Under the pieces are notes generated by a model that did not search any database, was not told the DNA's origin, and worked only from the letters and a program-made list of their open reading frames with translations. A stretch of DNA of 7,823 bases, from positions 1-7,823 of the forward strand of contig JAHIZR010000377.1 in NCBI GenBank assembly GCA_018814465.1. Reading direction: 5' to 3'. Both the position numbers and the translations under genes were made by a program. Of this stretch, positions 1 through 5,819 are shown one piece after another. The DNA is from a bacterium. GTDB lineage: Bacteria; Electryoneota; RPQS01. Numbering within the stretch: position 1 is the stretch's first letter; every line of letters begins with the position of its first letter.

Positions 1-59
1 AGCAGGCGGACTACGCCGCGTGGATGAAAAAACAATATGGTGAGCTTAACAAAGCTTAG
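1..59 (+). CDS. C-terminal fragment of an unidentified protein (5' end outside window)
   Basis: Reading from position 3, the frame is open to a TAG at 57-59 and encodes the tail QADYAAWMKKQYGELNKA. The mix of charged and aromatic residues looks like a genuine helical C-terminus, and a ribosome-binding site plus start codon for the next gene follows only 24 nt later, which fits the end of an upstream operon member. Only 18 residues are visible, so no family can be named. The reading is supported by the stop position and spacing, not by any motif. Confidence 0.6.
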   Translation, partial: QADYAAWMKKQYGELNKA

Positions 60-72
60 TTGCTGAATATTC

Positions 73-78
73 GGAGGA
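73..78 (+). promoter_or_regulatory. Shine-Dalgarno site that decides the start of the first barrel gene
   Basis: GGAGGA lies 5 nt upstream of the ATG at 84. An in-frame TTG at 60 would extend the protein by eight residues, but it abuts the previous stop codon, has no ribosome-binding site and would place IRRIP ahead of the signal peptide. ATG at 84 is therefore preferred. Confidence 0.8.
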
Positions 79-83
79 TTCCA

Positions 84-797
84 ATGCGCCTTCTCGCTGT
101 CTCTCTTTTTATTTTCGGACTCACACTGCAATCATTGGCGGAACCCATCCGTCCTTACTTCGGAGGTTCCTTCGGAATCTCAACTGTCAACAACAACTAC
201 ATGCGACAGACGAACATCACCGGAATTGATCTCCCCGATCACTCCGGTTCCGATTTCCAAATTGAAATCGGCGTGACGAATGACACCTATTCCGGCTACA
301 TCGGCTATCGCTCCGGTAATTCAACCTGGGACGACGGCGAGATCCATCATTTCTTTTATGAAGGCTATCCTATCGGCGAGATGGATATAAAATCCAGCGA
401 TCTCACCAGCGAATACTTTGTCATCGGCACTCGCGCGCAATTGAAATTGGGTTTGCCGGAGATTATTCGCCCTGTGGTCGGCGTCGGATTGTCCCGCGGT
501 TATATTGACCGGGATATCGTCTATACGCCGTATAACTGGGGCGACGCGATTCCCAATAATGATGTGCAGCGCAGCGAAACCTATGAGTCCGAAACCAACT
601 ACGGCGGTCTGATGGAATTCGGCTTCGCCCTGCGGCCCAAAGCTCCCGTCCAAATTTTCCTGACTTATCAGATCCATGCCATGCTCGCGCGCTACACGAC
701 CGAACAGGTCAGCCCCGTCGCTGATCAATACGAAGTTCGTGAAAACGCCATCCAACTCGGCGTGATCTACAACTTCAAAACCCTCGGCGAAGAATAG
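84..797 (+). CDS. Exported small outer-membrane beta-barrel-like protein, paralogue 1
   Basis: A 237-residue exported protein. It starts with a signal peptide (MRLL, then a hydrophobic core, likely cut after SLA before EPIRPYF). The mature part has about eight amphipathic, Gly/aromatic-rich segments typical of an eight-stranded outer-membrane barrel: RPYFGGSFGIST, DFQIEIGV, YSGYIGYRSG, SEYFVIGTRAQL, RPVVGVGLSRGYI, GGLMEFGFALRP, VQIFLTYQIHAM and NAIQLGVIYNF. Loops are rich in Asn, Asp and Tyr. The last strand is followed by KTLGEE instead of ending in the usual terminal aromatic residue. The order and spacing of segments match the next two genes, so the three are probably tandem paralogues in one transcript. 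The closest broad class is the OmpA/OmpW-like small barrel fold. Role (adhesion, pore or structural) cannot be told from sequence. The barrel call is inferred from strand pattern alone. Confidence 0.75.
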   Translation: MRLLAVSLFIFGLTLQSLAEPIRPYFGGSFGISTVNNNYMRQTNITGIDLPDHSGSDFQIEIGVTNDTYSGYIGYRSGNSTWDDGEIHHFFYEGYPIGEMDIKSSDLTSEYFVIGTRAQLKLGLPEIIRPVVGVGLSRGYIDRDIVYTPYNWGDAIPNNDVQRSETYESETNYGGLMEFGFALRPKAPVQIFLTYQIHAMLARYTTEQVSPVADQYEVRENAIQLGVIYNFKTLGEE

Positions 798-826
798 TAT
801 CTCATCATTGCTTAATGGGGTAACAA

Positions 827-1489
827 ATGAGGCGGATTATCGTTTTCCTGCTTGGTTCACTGCTTTGCCTTCCGGCTGCAGCTATCGCTTCCGACTGGTT
901 TACAGGCGGAGGATTTCAATTGGGCGGTCTGGGACGAAATCCCGGACCCAGCAGCGGATGTACGCAGCAAACCATCACTTTTCATTCGCTGAGCGGCGGT
1001 GAAATCATCGGCGGACTTCGGGAGAACACTTGGATGCTCTATTCGGGACTACGCTATGGCAGTGCGAGCGAAATCCGCAAAAGTAATTTTCCGGGAGTTG
1101 ACTGGAAATCCACCAGCAGGTGGAGAAGCTATCAAATAGCGATCGGCGGTCGCGTTCATGTCGCCCGAACGTATCCGAATCCTGTAAAGCCCTGTTTCGG
1201 AGCGGGCATAACCTATGGCTGGACCCGCTATGATTATCGCTACAGTAATCCAGCCTTTGATATTGATGAGGAAACCGAATCCGGTTATTCGAAAGGCGGC
1301 TTGGGAGTGTTCATGGAGCTTGGCTTCATGGTTGAGATAAAAGGGCCGGTTACTCCGTTTTGTTTCGGCCAACTCCACTTCTACGAAGCCGATTTTGAAA
1401 AGGATGTCTATACTAATCGTGATAAGAATGAATCCATGACATCCTATCTGATGCAAATGGGCGTCTTTGTTGATATTGTGAATCGATAA
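827..1489 (+). CDS. Exported small outer-membrane beta-barrel-like protein, paralogue 2
   Basis: A 220-residue exported protein beginning 29 nt after paralogue 1. The ATG at 827 follows a weak GGGG ribosome site (817-820). The signal peptide is MRRIIVF plus a hydrophobic core, with a likely cut after AIA before SDWF. The Cys in LLCLPA does not form a proper lipobox, so it is not called a lipoprotein. Strand-like segments follow the same order as the neighbours: WFTGGGFQLGG, GGEIIGGL, WMLYSGLRYGSA, YQIAIGGRVHV, KPCFGAGITYGW, GGLGVFMELGFMVEI, TPFCFGQLHFYEA and SYLMQMGVFVDI. Unlike the other two, the mature protein has three cysteines (C45, C123, C179). The two in strand segments might form a disulfide. 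Codons end in A/T more often than in paralogue 3. The C-terminus (VNR) lacks a terminal aromatic. Function unknown. Confidence 0.72.
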   Translation: MRRIIVFLLGSLLCLPAAAIASDWFTGGGFQLGGLGRNPGPSSGCTQQTITFHSLSGGEIIGGLRENTWMLYSGLRYGSASEIRKSNFPGVDWKSTSRWRSYQIAIGGRVHVARTYPNPVKPCFGAGITYGWTRYDYRYSNPAFDIDEETESGYSKGGLGVFMELGFMVEIKGPVTPFCFGQLHFYEADFEKDVYTNRDKNESMTSYLMQMGVFVDIVNR

Positions 1490-1504
1490 TCTCTTTTACT
1501 TGAC

Positions 1505-1508
1505 GGAG
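1505..1508 (+). promoter_or_regulatory. Shine-Dalgarno site supporting a GTG start
   Basis: GGAG sits 5 nt before the GTG at 1514. The first in-frame ATG downstream would cut into the signal peptide hydrophobic core, so GTG is the better start for paralogue 3. Confidence 0.65.
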
Positions 1509-1513
1509 AAGCT

Positions 1514-2137
1514 GTGAAACGAATCAACGTAGCTGTATTTTTCTTATTAATGGTTGCGCTGCCCGCCTTGGCGCAAGTCCCGCACTTCTACCTTGCCGGT
1601 TTCCTGCAGACCTATCATCCCACCGGCGACTTCAGCAAGGAAACCATCCACCTCGACGGCGGCAACGCTGAACTCGGCAACGGCACCGAACTGAATGTCG
1701 GCTTGATGTCCGACTTCGGCAGCACCTACATCGGCTATCGCTGGGCGAAATTCGGAACGAAGGGAAAAGCCGCGTTGGACTGGCAGGACGTCGACCGCTG
1801 GATCGCGGGGATTCGCTGGCACATGCTGGGAACCTTGCGATCTCCGATTGTCCCCGTGCTGGGCGTGGGCATCACCGTCGGCAAATCCAAACTCGGCGTC
1901 ACTCCCGCTCTCGAAGAAAACGCTCAGGATATTTCCAAACAGATTGAATCGGATAACGCCGTCGGCTGGTTTCTGGAAGCCGGAGTGCGCCTGCGTGCCG
2001 TCGGCCCCTTGAGTGCGCTCGGCAGCATCCAGTATCATCGCTTCGATACCACCTTCGAAGATGCTGTCCTGACCAAACCGACGGATTTCTCCGTCACCTT
2101 CTTCACCACTCAGCTCGGCCTGCAATACACCTTCTGA
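1514..2137 (+). CDS. Exported small outer-membrane beta-barrel-like protein, paralogue 3
   Basis: A 207-residue exported protein starting at GTG, 24 nt after paralogue 2. The signal peptide is MKRINVAVFFLLMVALPALA, with cleavage before QVPHFY. The eight strand-like segments are HFYLAGFLQTY, ELNVGLMSDF, STYIGYRWAKFG, DRWIAGIRWHML, VPVLGVGITVGKS, GWFLEAGVRLRAV, ALGSIQYHRFD and TTQLGLQYTF. It is the only one of the three ending in the terminal Phe expected of an outer-membrane barrel recognised by the BAM machinery. The motif YIGYR is shared exactly with paralogue 1, and the V-hh-GVG segment occurs in both. Codons are strongly C-ending. A strong terminator follows, closing the barrel transcript. 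It is the shortest of the set, mainly through shorter loops. Substrate or partner is unknown. Confidence 0.77.
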   Translation: MKRINVAVFFLLMVALPALAQVPHFYLAGFLQTYHPTGDFSKETIHLDGGNAELGNGTELNVGLMSDFGSTYIGYRWAKFGTKGKAALDWQDVDRWIAGIRWHMLGTLRSPIVPVLGVGITVGKSKLGVTPALEENAQDISKQIESDNAVGWFLEAGVRLRAVGPLSALGSIQYHRFDTTFEDAVLTKPTDFSVTFFTTQLGLQYTF

Positions 2138-2158
2138 CATTAGTTATCTATGAGCACG

Positions 2159-2190
2159 AAAGCCGAACACAAATTGTGTTCGGCTTTTTT
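2159..2190 (+). terminator. Intrinsic terminator of the barrel gene cluster
   Basis: An 11-bp perfect stem (AAGCCGAACAC at 2160-2170 with GTGTTCGGCTT at 2176-2186), a 5-nt loop and a run of six Ts ending at 2190, 22 nt after the stop of paralogue 3. The upstream As mean the stem also works moderately on the - strand, so it may serve as a backstop for the convergent kinase operon. Confidence 0.92.
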
Positions 2191-2216
2191 ATAGAGTAGT
2201 TGGATAAACCGTTGTC

Positions 2217-2260
2217 ATTCTGGAAATCAGCCAAGTCTTCGCAGGTTGATTATCCAGAAT
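2217..2260. repeat. Long imperfect hairpin (REP-like) between convergent genes
   Basis: ATTCTGGA (2217-2224) pairs with TCCAGAAT (2253-2260). After a one-base bulge, eight more pairs (2225-2232 with 2244-2251, one of them G-T) continue the stem around an 11-nt loop. Neither side is followed by a T-tract, so it is not an ordinary terminator. It has the look of a dispersed palindromic repeat, but only one copy is seen in this window. Confidence 0.55.
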
Positions 2261-2263
2261 CCC

Positions 2264-2281
2264 GAAACGCACTGCCGTGCG
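2264..2281 (-). terminator. Possible weak terminator of the kinase-receiver operon
   Basis: CGCAC (2268-2272) and GTGCG (2277-2281) form a short GC stem with a 4-nt loop. On the - strand it is followed only by TTTCG, a poor T-tract. It lies about 30 nt beyond the receiver stop. A second, imperfect hairpin (CAGAT at 2295-2299 with ATCTG at 2316-2320) overlaps the receiver stop and encloses the palindrome AGCTTAAGCT (2300-2309). Confidence 0.3.
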
Positions 2282-2311
2282 CGGCGACGCATTTCAGATA
2301 GCTTAAGCTGT

Positions 2312-2746
2312 TTAAATCTGATGCGCCGTCACATCCCGCGGATTGCGTAGACTCTCGCGCGCAATATTCTCCCAGCGGGACACACGCTCACAGGTCACTT
2401 TTACGATCGACGCCAAATCTTCGAGATCTTCGAACGGCTTCAGCAGATAATCGCTCGCGCCGTACTCGACACACTCGATCGTCTTCTTGATGGTCGTGTA
2501 AGCCGTCATCATAATCACCTGCACCGTCGGGCGCGCCTGCTTGATGCGCTTCAGCATTTCGATTCCGGTCATCTGCGGCATGTTAATGTCCAGCAGCACC
2601 AGATGAAACTTCTCGAACTCGATTCGCTCCAGCGCTTCTTCCGGATTGTTCGATGTGACGACTTCATAGCCGCGCAGACTTAAGAATGTTTCCAGTGCGC
2701 TGAGAATTTGATCCTCGTCATCAACGATCATTATTTTGTAAGCCAT
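2312..2746 (-). CDS. Single-domain (CheY-like) response regulator receiver protein
   Basis: A 144-residue cytoplasmic receiver-only protein. Conserved positions are all present: acidic pair D9-D10 (IMIVDDED), phosphoacceptor D53 (LLDINMP), switch T81 (IMMTAYTT) and K103 before Pro (LLKPF). The fold ends near residue 121. A 24-residue polar tail (RVSRWENIARES onward) follows but is too short for a DNA-binding or enzymatic output domain. The sequence around LLKPF resembles NtrC/AtoC-class receivers. An AGGAG site sits 9 nt upstream of the ATG. The gene follows the kinase gene by 32 nt, so D53 is the probable acceptor of phosphate from kinase H286 (inference). It may act by protein-protein contact, as CheY-type regulators do, or as an intermediate in a relay to an output protein encoded elsewhere. 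Confidence 0.93.
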   Translation of the reverse strand: MAYKIMIVDDEDQILSALETFLSLRGYEVVTSNNPEEALERIEFEKFHLVLLDINMPQMTGIEMLKRIKQARPTVQVIMMTAYTTIKKTIECVEYGASDYLLKPFEDLEDLASIVKVTCERVSRWENIARESLRNPRDVTAHQI

Positions 2747-2778
2747 TTCCTAATACTCCTGAATGGGCTTTATTAATT

Positions 2779-4362
2779 TCACTTTTGAATATCGGCGCGC
2801 TTCATGTTCACCAGGAAAGTCGCTCCCTTTCCATACTCACTCCGCAAGGAAAGGTCGCCGTTGAACCGGTGCATAATATCGGACGAAATGGACAGGCCTA
2901 ATCCGGTTCCTTCTCCCTGCCGCCGCGTTGTATAATAAGGGCGGAAAATCCGCTCCTTCAATTCATCTTTGATCCCCGGGCCGTTGTCGCTCACCGCAAT
3001 CACTAATTCCTGACGGGTTGTCGAATCGACATGAATCCGAATCCGCGGCCGTTCGCTGTCATCCCACTTCTTCTGATCCGCGAGAGCCTTTACCGCATTC
3101 GACAACAGGTTCACGAATACCTGCGATAGCTCAGCGGAGGTCGCATAAACCGGCGGCAGTTCGTCCGGCAGTTCAACTTTCAATTCCGCTGTCGTGCGGA
3201 GTTCATGCTTCGTCAGCAGAATCGCTTCCTGAATCGCTGTGAGTGGATCAATGCTTCCCACCGTCCCATCCGGTGAACGCCCGAATGTCTTTAATGTCGA
3301 AATAACTGCCTCAATCCTGCGGCTGGCGGTCTCCACCCCATGTATCGCCGCATCAATCTTCGAAAAAACATTGGCCAGCGGCAGGGTTCCGATCTTCGCT
3401 TCGGACCCTTCGAATGCCGTCTCGATGGTCGGCTTCAAAGCTCCGAATAGCTGCTTGAGATTTTCCGCATTTACTCGGCTGAAGGTATTCGGATTCTGAA
3501 TCTCATGCGCCGCTCCCACCGCCAGATTACCGATCGTTGCCAGTCGTTCCCGCCTTGCTTCCGCCAAGACCGCCTGCTGCTCATCCGTGATATCCCGCAG
3601 TTCCACCAGATAGTGTTCGCTATTCTGCCGCAGCGGAGTTATATTCGCCGAAACCAGCCGCTCTGCATTTTTGATCAGCGCCTTCCCCCGGAAACTTGTC
3701 TCGCCGGTCTTTACTGCCTGACTCAGCCCTTCCACAAACTCCGAACAGGACGGCCCCATGGTCCGCAGCACCGGAAAACCCAATATATTCCGTCGAAAAT
3801 CAGAACGATCAATCCCCACGAATTCAGCCAGCGAACGATTCGCCTTCCACACCACGGTATCTCCGCTGATCTCGATCAGAGCATTCGGCATCGAGTCCAG
3901 AATCTCGTTCTCCCGGTCCATGATCCGACGCTGCAGACTCGTTACACGGGCCTGCTGGGAAAACAACAACGCGATCTGCTCGTCTGAGGTATCCGCCGTC
4001 ACCAATCCATCAATTCCCCACTCTTCATTAGCAGTTAATCCATCCCTGCCGGCTTGTTCCGTTACTAACAAACCCAGCGGCCGGACCTGCCTCGGAATCC
4101 GCATTGCATAACAGATGTCTTCCAGACTCAAATCATGGCCAAGGGTATCGATCACAAAAAGCACCGGGTCCGCATCCGCGATCAATGTCAGAGCGAGACT
4201 GGCGGATTTAACCTGTAAGACCGAAAACCCTAACGATTCAGAAATCACAATGATTCGCTTTGTGAAATCCGAGTCTCTCCCCAAAAGCAGAATCCCCTGC
4301 CTTGCTGTTGCTGCAACTTTCTGCGAGGTCTGGAGTTTATTCTCAGAGACGGCGTCGGCCAT
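2779..4362 (-). CDS. PAS-containing sensor histidine kinase with N-terminal degenerate receiver-like domain
   Basis: A 527-residue kinase with no visible transmembrane segment or signal peptide, so probably soluble. Residues about 22-135 resemble a receiver (GILLLGRDSDF, VLFVIDT with D72, LGLLVTEQ). The acidic pair is replaced by G28-R29 and the conserved Lys by T122, suggesting a pseudo-receiver. A PAS-like domain covers roughly 152-262 (ILDSMPNALIEISG through LVELRDITDEQQ), followed by a helix. The HisKA H-box is GNLAVGAAHEIQNPN with phosphoacceptor H286. The ATPase has an N-box (NLLSNAVKAL, N422), G1 (DNGPGI, D459), F-box (RIFRPYYTTR), G2 (GEGTGLGLS) and G3 (GKGATF). All catalytic boxes are intact, so it should be active. 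The input ligand is unknown. No clear ribosome-binding site precedes the ATG, but no better start is seen. The receiver gene downstream is the likely partner. Confidence 0.93.
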   Translation of the reverse strand: MADAVSENKLQTSQKVAATARQGILLLGRDSDFTKRIIVISESLGFSVLQVKSASLALTLIADADPVLFVIDTLGHDLSLEDICYAMRIPRQVRPLGLLVTEQAGRDGLTANEEWGIDGLVTADTSDEQIALLFSQQARVTSLQRRIMDRENEILDSMPNALIEISGDTVVWKANRSLAEFVGIDRSDFRRNILGFPVLRTMGPSCSEFVEGLSQAVKTGETSFRGKALIKNAERLVSANITPLRQNSEHYLVELRDITDEQQAVLAEARRERLATIGNLAVGAAHEIQNPNTFSRVNAENLKQLFGALKPTIETAFEGSEAKIGTLPLANVFSKIDAAIHGVETASRRIEAVISTLKTFGRSPDGTVGSIDPLTAIQEAILLTKHELRTTAELKVELPDELPPVYATSAELSQVFVNLLSNAVKALADQKKWDDSERPRIRIHVDSTTRQELVIAVSDNGPGIKDELKERIFRPYYTTRRQGEGTGLGLSISSDIMHRFNGDLSLRSEYGKGATFLVNMKRADIQK

Positions 4363-4530
4363 TAATCGCTTTTGTTAGTCTGGTTCGAGTTCAACACAAT
4401 GAATACGTGCAACATAGAGGTCAGCATTGCTACTGCATGCGATTGCATGTCCGCAAAGATGACTCCAATTTCGCTTCACAGCCTGATTCATTCTAATTCT
4501 CTATTTATGATTTTGTTATTATTGTAATTG

Positions 4531-4571
4531 TAAAAAATTAACCGGAGTGCGAGATCCAATCTCGATTCCGG
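4531..4571 (-). terminator. Minus-strand hairpin with T-tract in the kinase leader (attenuator or small-RNA terminator)
   Basis: Outer stem CCGGA (4542-4546) with TCCGG (4567-4571) and inner stem CGAGAT (4550-4555) with ATCTCG (4559-4564) form an 11-bp interrupted hairpin. On the - strand it is followed by TTAATTTTTT. It lies 169 bp upstream of the kinase start and no gene ends there on that strand. It could terminate a short leader or an undescribed small RNA. Confidence 0.5.
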
Positions 4572-4790
4572 CACATCATGGCAGGATTCAACGAAGTGAA
4601 AAAGGTGCCTGCTATAGAGTCAAAGTTTAACCAGAGACCAACAAATGAGAGGCAATCGTCTCTGATTATTAGCAGTGCAACATATTAATCCGGTAGAACT
4701 TGCCCCTCTTTATGTATATATATTTGTAATATATAAACTTATGTTTTTGCTTCGTCTGAAAGATAGACAAGGGCGAACATCAATGAATAC

Positions 4791-4820
4791 TTGACTTAGA
4801 AGGTCCCCGGGTTTTATATT
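4791..4820 (+). promoter_or_regulatory. Sigma-70-like promoter with operator-like inverted repeat around the -10
   Basis: TTGACT (4791-4796) and TATATT (4815-4820) are separated by 18 bp, each matching five of six consensus bases. The -10 is enclosed by CGGGT (4808-4812) and ACCCG (4821-4825), a perfect 5-bp inverted repeat. Transcription from here would give a leader of roughly 125 nt before the ATG at 4954. Confidence 0.5.
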
Positions 4821-4942
4821 ACCCGCCACTCGGTAAACACGTACCGTTCGATTCCATGGAGTCTCCGACAATCCAACCCAATCAGGATAAGCCTCATCTC
4901 AAATGGTGCCTTGCGGTGCTCCAATGCTGCATAGATGCGAAT

Positions 4943-4947
4943 GAGGG
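4943..4947 (+). promoter_or_regulatory. Shine-Dalgarno site of the histone-like gene
   Basis: GAGGG ends 6 nt before the ATG at 4954, supporting that start. Confidence 0.6.
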
Positions 4948-4953
4948 AAAACA

Positions 4954-5775
4954 ATGAGTCCAAAAGCCGCTAAGCAAAGCCACTCATCAGCTTCCGAGCG
5001 GAAGAAAACAGCCAAGCCGTCTGCGAAAAAGACAGCTCCCAAACCTAAATCAACGAAAAAGACCGGCTTGTCGGAATCTAAAAAAGCAACCAAACCCGCG
5101 ACTAAAACAACTAAAGTGAAGACAACGAAAACCGCTGCCCAAAAACCAACGGCTAAAAAAACTCCAACAAAAAAAATAGCGGCAACAAAAAAAAGCGCTG
5201 CCGACCGGGAAACAAAGAAACGCGCGCCAAAGCCCGTTTCGGCAAAGGAAAAACCGAAAAAAAGACGGGCTAAATCCGAATCCGTTGAAGAGACGGTAGT
5301 GACAGCCGTCGTTGAAGCCGCCGAAGCCGCTGAAACCGAAATCCCGAAAAAGCGCGGCCGCAAAGCCAAAGGTGTGGAAACCGAGGAGTCCGCTCCAAAG
5401 AATAAAAATGCCCGCAAAAAGTGGGCGCTCTCAAAGAGCCTTACCGAAGAGTTTCTCGAAGAAGAACCCATTCTTGAAGTGGATGATGATGATCTTGATC
5501 CCGATCTGGTCGATCTGGACCCGTTGGACGCATTAGTGGTTCTCGATCCCGAAATCGAGGATGAACCTCTGCCCAAGCCCAAAACGCCCCCTCCCGGCAA
5601 ACCCAAAGTCGGCAAGCTGGCTCCCCGGCAGCAAACCTGCGCGGCCTGCCACGGCACGTTTGCCTGGGTTTCCGCTGACGGTCTCTGTTTTAACTGCCTG
5701 AAGAAAAAAATCGCTCAGAAAAGGAACGATGAAACTTTTAGCGGTATCGTCGATGATGACGGTTCCAGCTTTTAA
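4954..5775 (+). CDS. Histone H1-like Lys/Ala-rich protein with acidic middle and C-terminal zinc-ribbon-like module
   Basis: A 273-residue protein in three parts. Residues 1-110 are Lys/Ala/Thr/Pro-rich, low complexity and strongly basic, like bacterial histone-H1-type (AAKK repeat) nucleoid proteins. Around 131-138 PKKRGRKA resembles an AT-hook-type basic patch. Residues 165-206 are strongly acidic, with DDDD at 177-180 and repeated LDPDLVDLDP-type units. A Pro/Lys linker leads to CAAC (C229, C232) and CFNC (C245, C248), a CxxC-x12-CxxC arrangement expected to bind zinc, followed by KKKIAQKR. No signal peptide, so cytoplasmic. DNA or RNA binding is inferred from composition and the Cys module, not from a recognised family. 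Two eight-A runs and one seven-A run sit in the Lys-coding part. The gene has its own promoter candidate and is divergent from the kinase. Intrinsic disorder is likely outside the Cys module. Confidence 0.8.
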   Translation: MSPKAAKQSHSSASERKKTAKPSAKKTAPKPKSTKKTGLSESKKATKPATKTTKVKTTKTAAQKPTAKKTPTKKIAATKKSAADRETKKRAPKPVSAKEKPKKRRAKSESVEETVVTAVVEAAEAAETEIPKKRGRKAKGVETEESAPKNKNARKKWALSKSLTEEFLEEEPILEVDDDDLDPDLVDLDPLDALVVLDPEIEDEPLPKPKTPPPGKPKVGKLAPRQQTCAACHGTFAWVSADGLCFNCLKKKIAQKRNDETFSGIVDDDGSSF

Positions 5776-5790
5776 TAGATAAGAGGACAG

Positions 5791-5819
5791 AAAAAAAGGC
5801 CTGCGAATTTCGCAGGCCT
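5791..5819 (-). terminator. Hairpin with minus-strand T-tract (left palindrome)
   Basis: AGGCCTGCG (5797-5805) pairs with CGCAGGCCT (5811-5819) around AATTT. The seven As at 5791-5797 become a T-tract on the - strand, so it would terminate transcripts coming leftward from the lipoprotein gene. It has no T-tract on the + strand. Confidence 0.7.

Larger units (their letters stand above)
4363..4953. other. 591-bp gene-free divergent regulatory region
   Basis: No convincing ORF or known RNA was found. The stretch separates two divergent genes and is markedly AT-rich at about 4485-4540 and 4708-4745 (alternating TA tracts around 4711-4735). It contains direct repeats TGCATG at 4434-4439 and 4444-4449 (10-bp period, about 75 bp upstream of the kinase start). 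It also holds a hairpin plus T-tract at 4531-4571 on the - strand, an inverted repeat CAGAGAC/GTCTCTG at 4632-4638 and 4658-4664, and a sigma-70-like promoter at 4791-4820. Short frames that cross it lack start sites and family features and are treated as noise. Confidence 0.6.

Noticed and set aside
60..83. TTG start at 60 for the first barrel gene
   Set aside because: No ribosome-binding site, and it would sit inside the GGAGGA region that serves the ATG at 84.
838..874. Lipobox in barrel paralogue 2 (LLC)
   Set aside because: The residue before Cys is Leu rather than Gly, Ala or Ser, and a normal signal peptidase I site (AIA before SDW) follows.
1547..2140. Minus-strand frame of 197 codons opposite barrel paralogue 3
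   Set aside because: The + strand encodes a signal peptide and barrel strands. The antisense has neither a motif nor a start context.
3018..4378. Several + strand frames opposite the histidine kinase
   Set aside because: All kinase motifs are intact on the - strand. The opposing frames are compositionally odd and lack ribosome sites.
4900..4920. Sigma-54 type -24/-12 element near GGTGCCTTGCGGTGC
   Set aside because: The GG to GC spacing is 11, not 10, and the flanking consensus is poor.
4899..5657. Long minus-strand frame opposite the histone-like gene
   Set aside because: It is the antisense of Lys/Ala repeats, yielding Ser/Phe/Val low-complexity sequence with no family features. The + strand has the promoter, ribosome site and Cys motifs.
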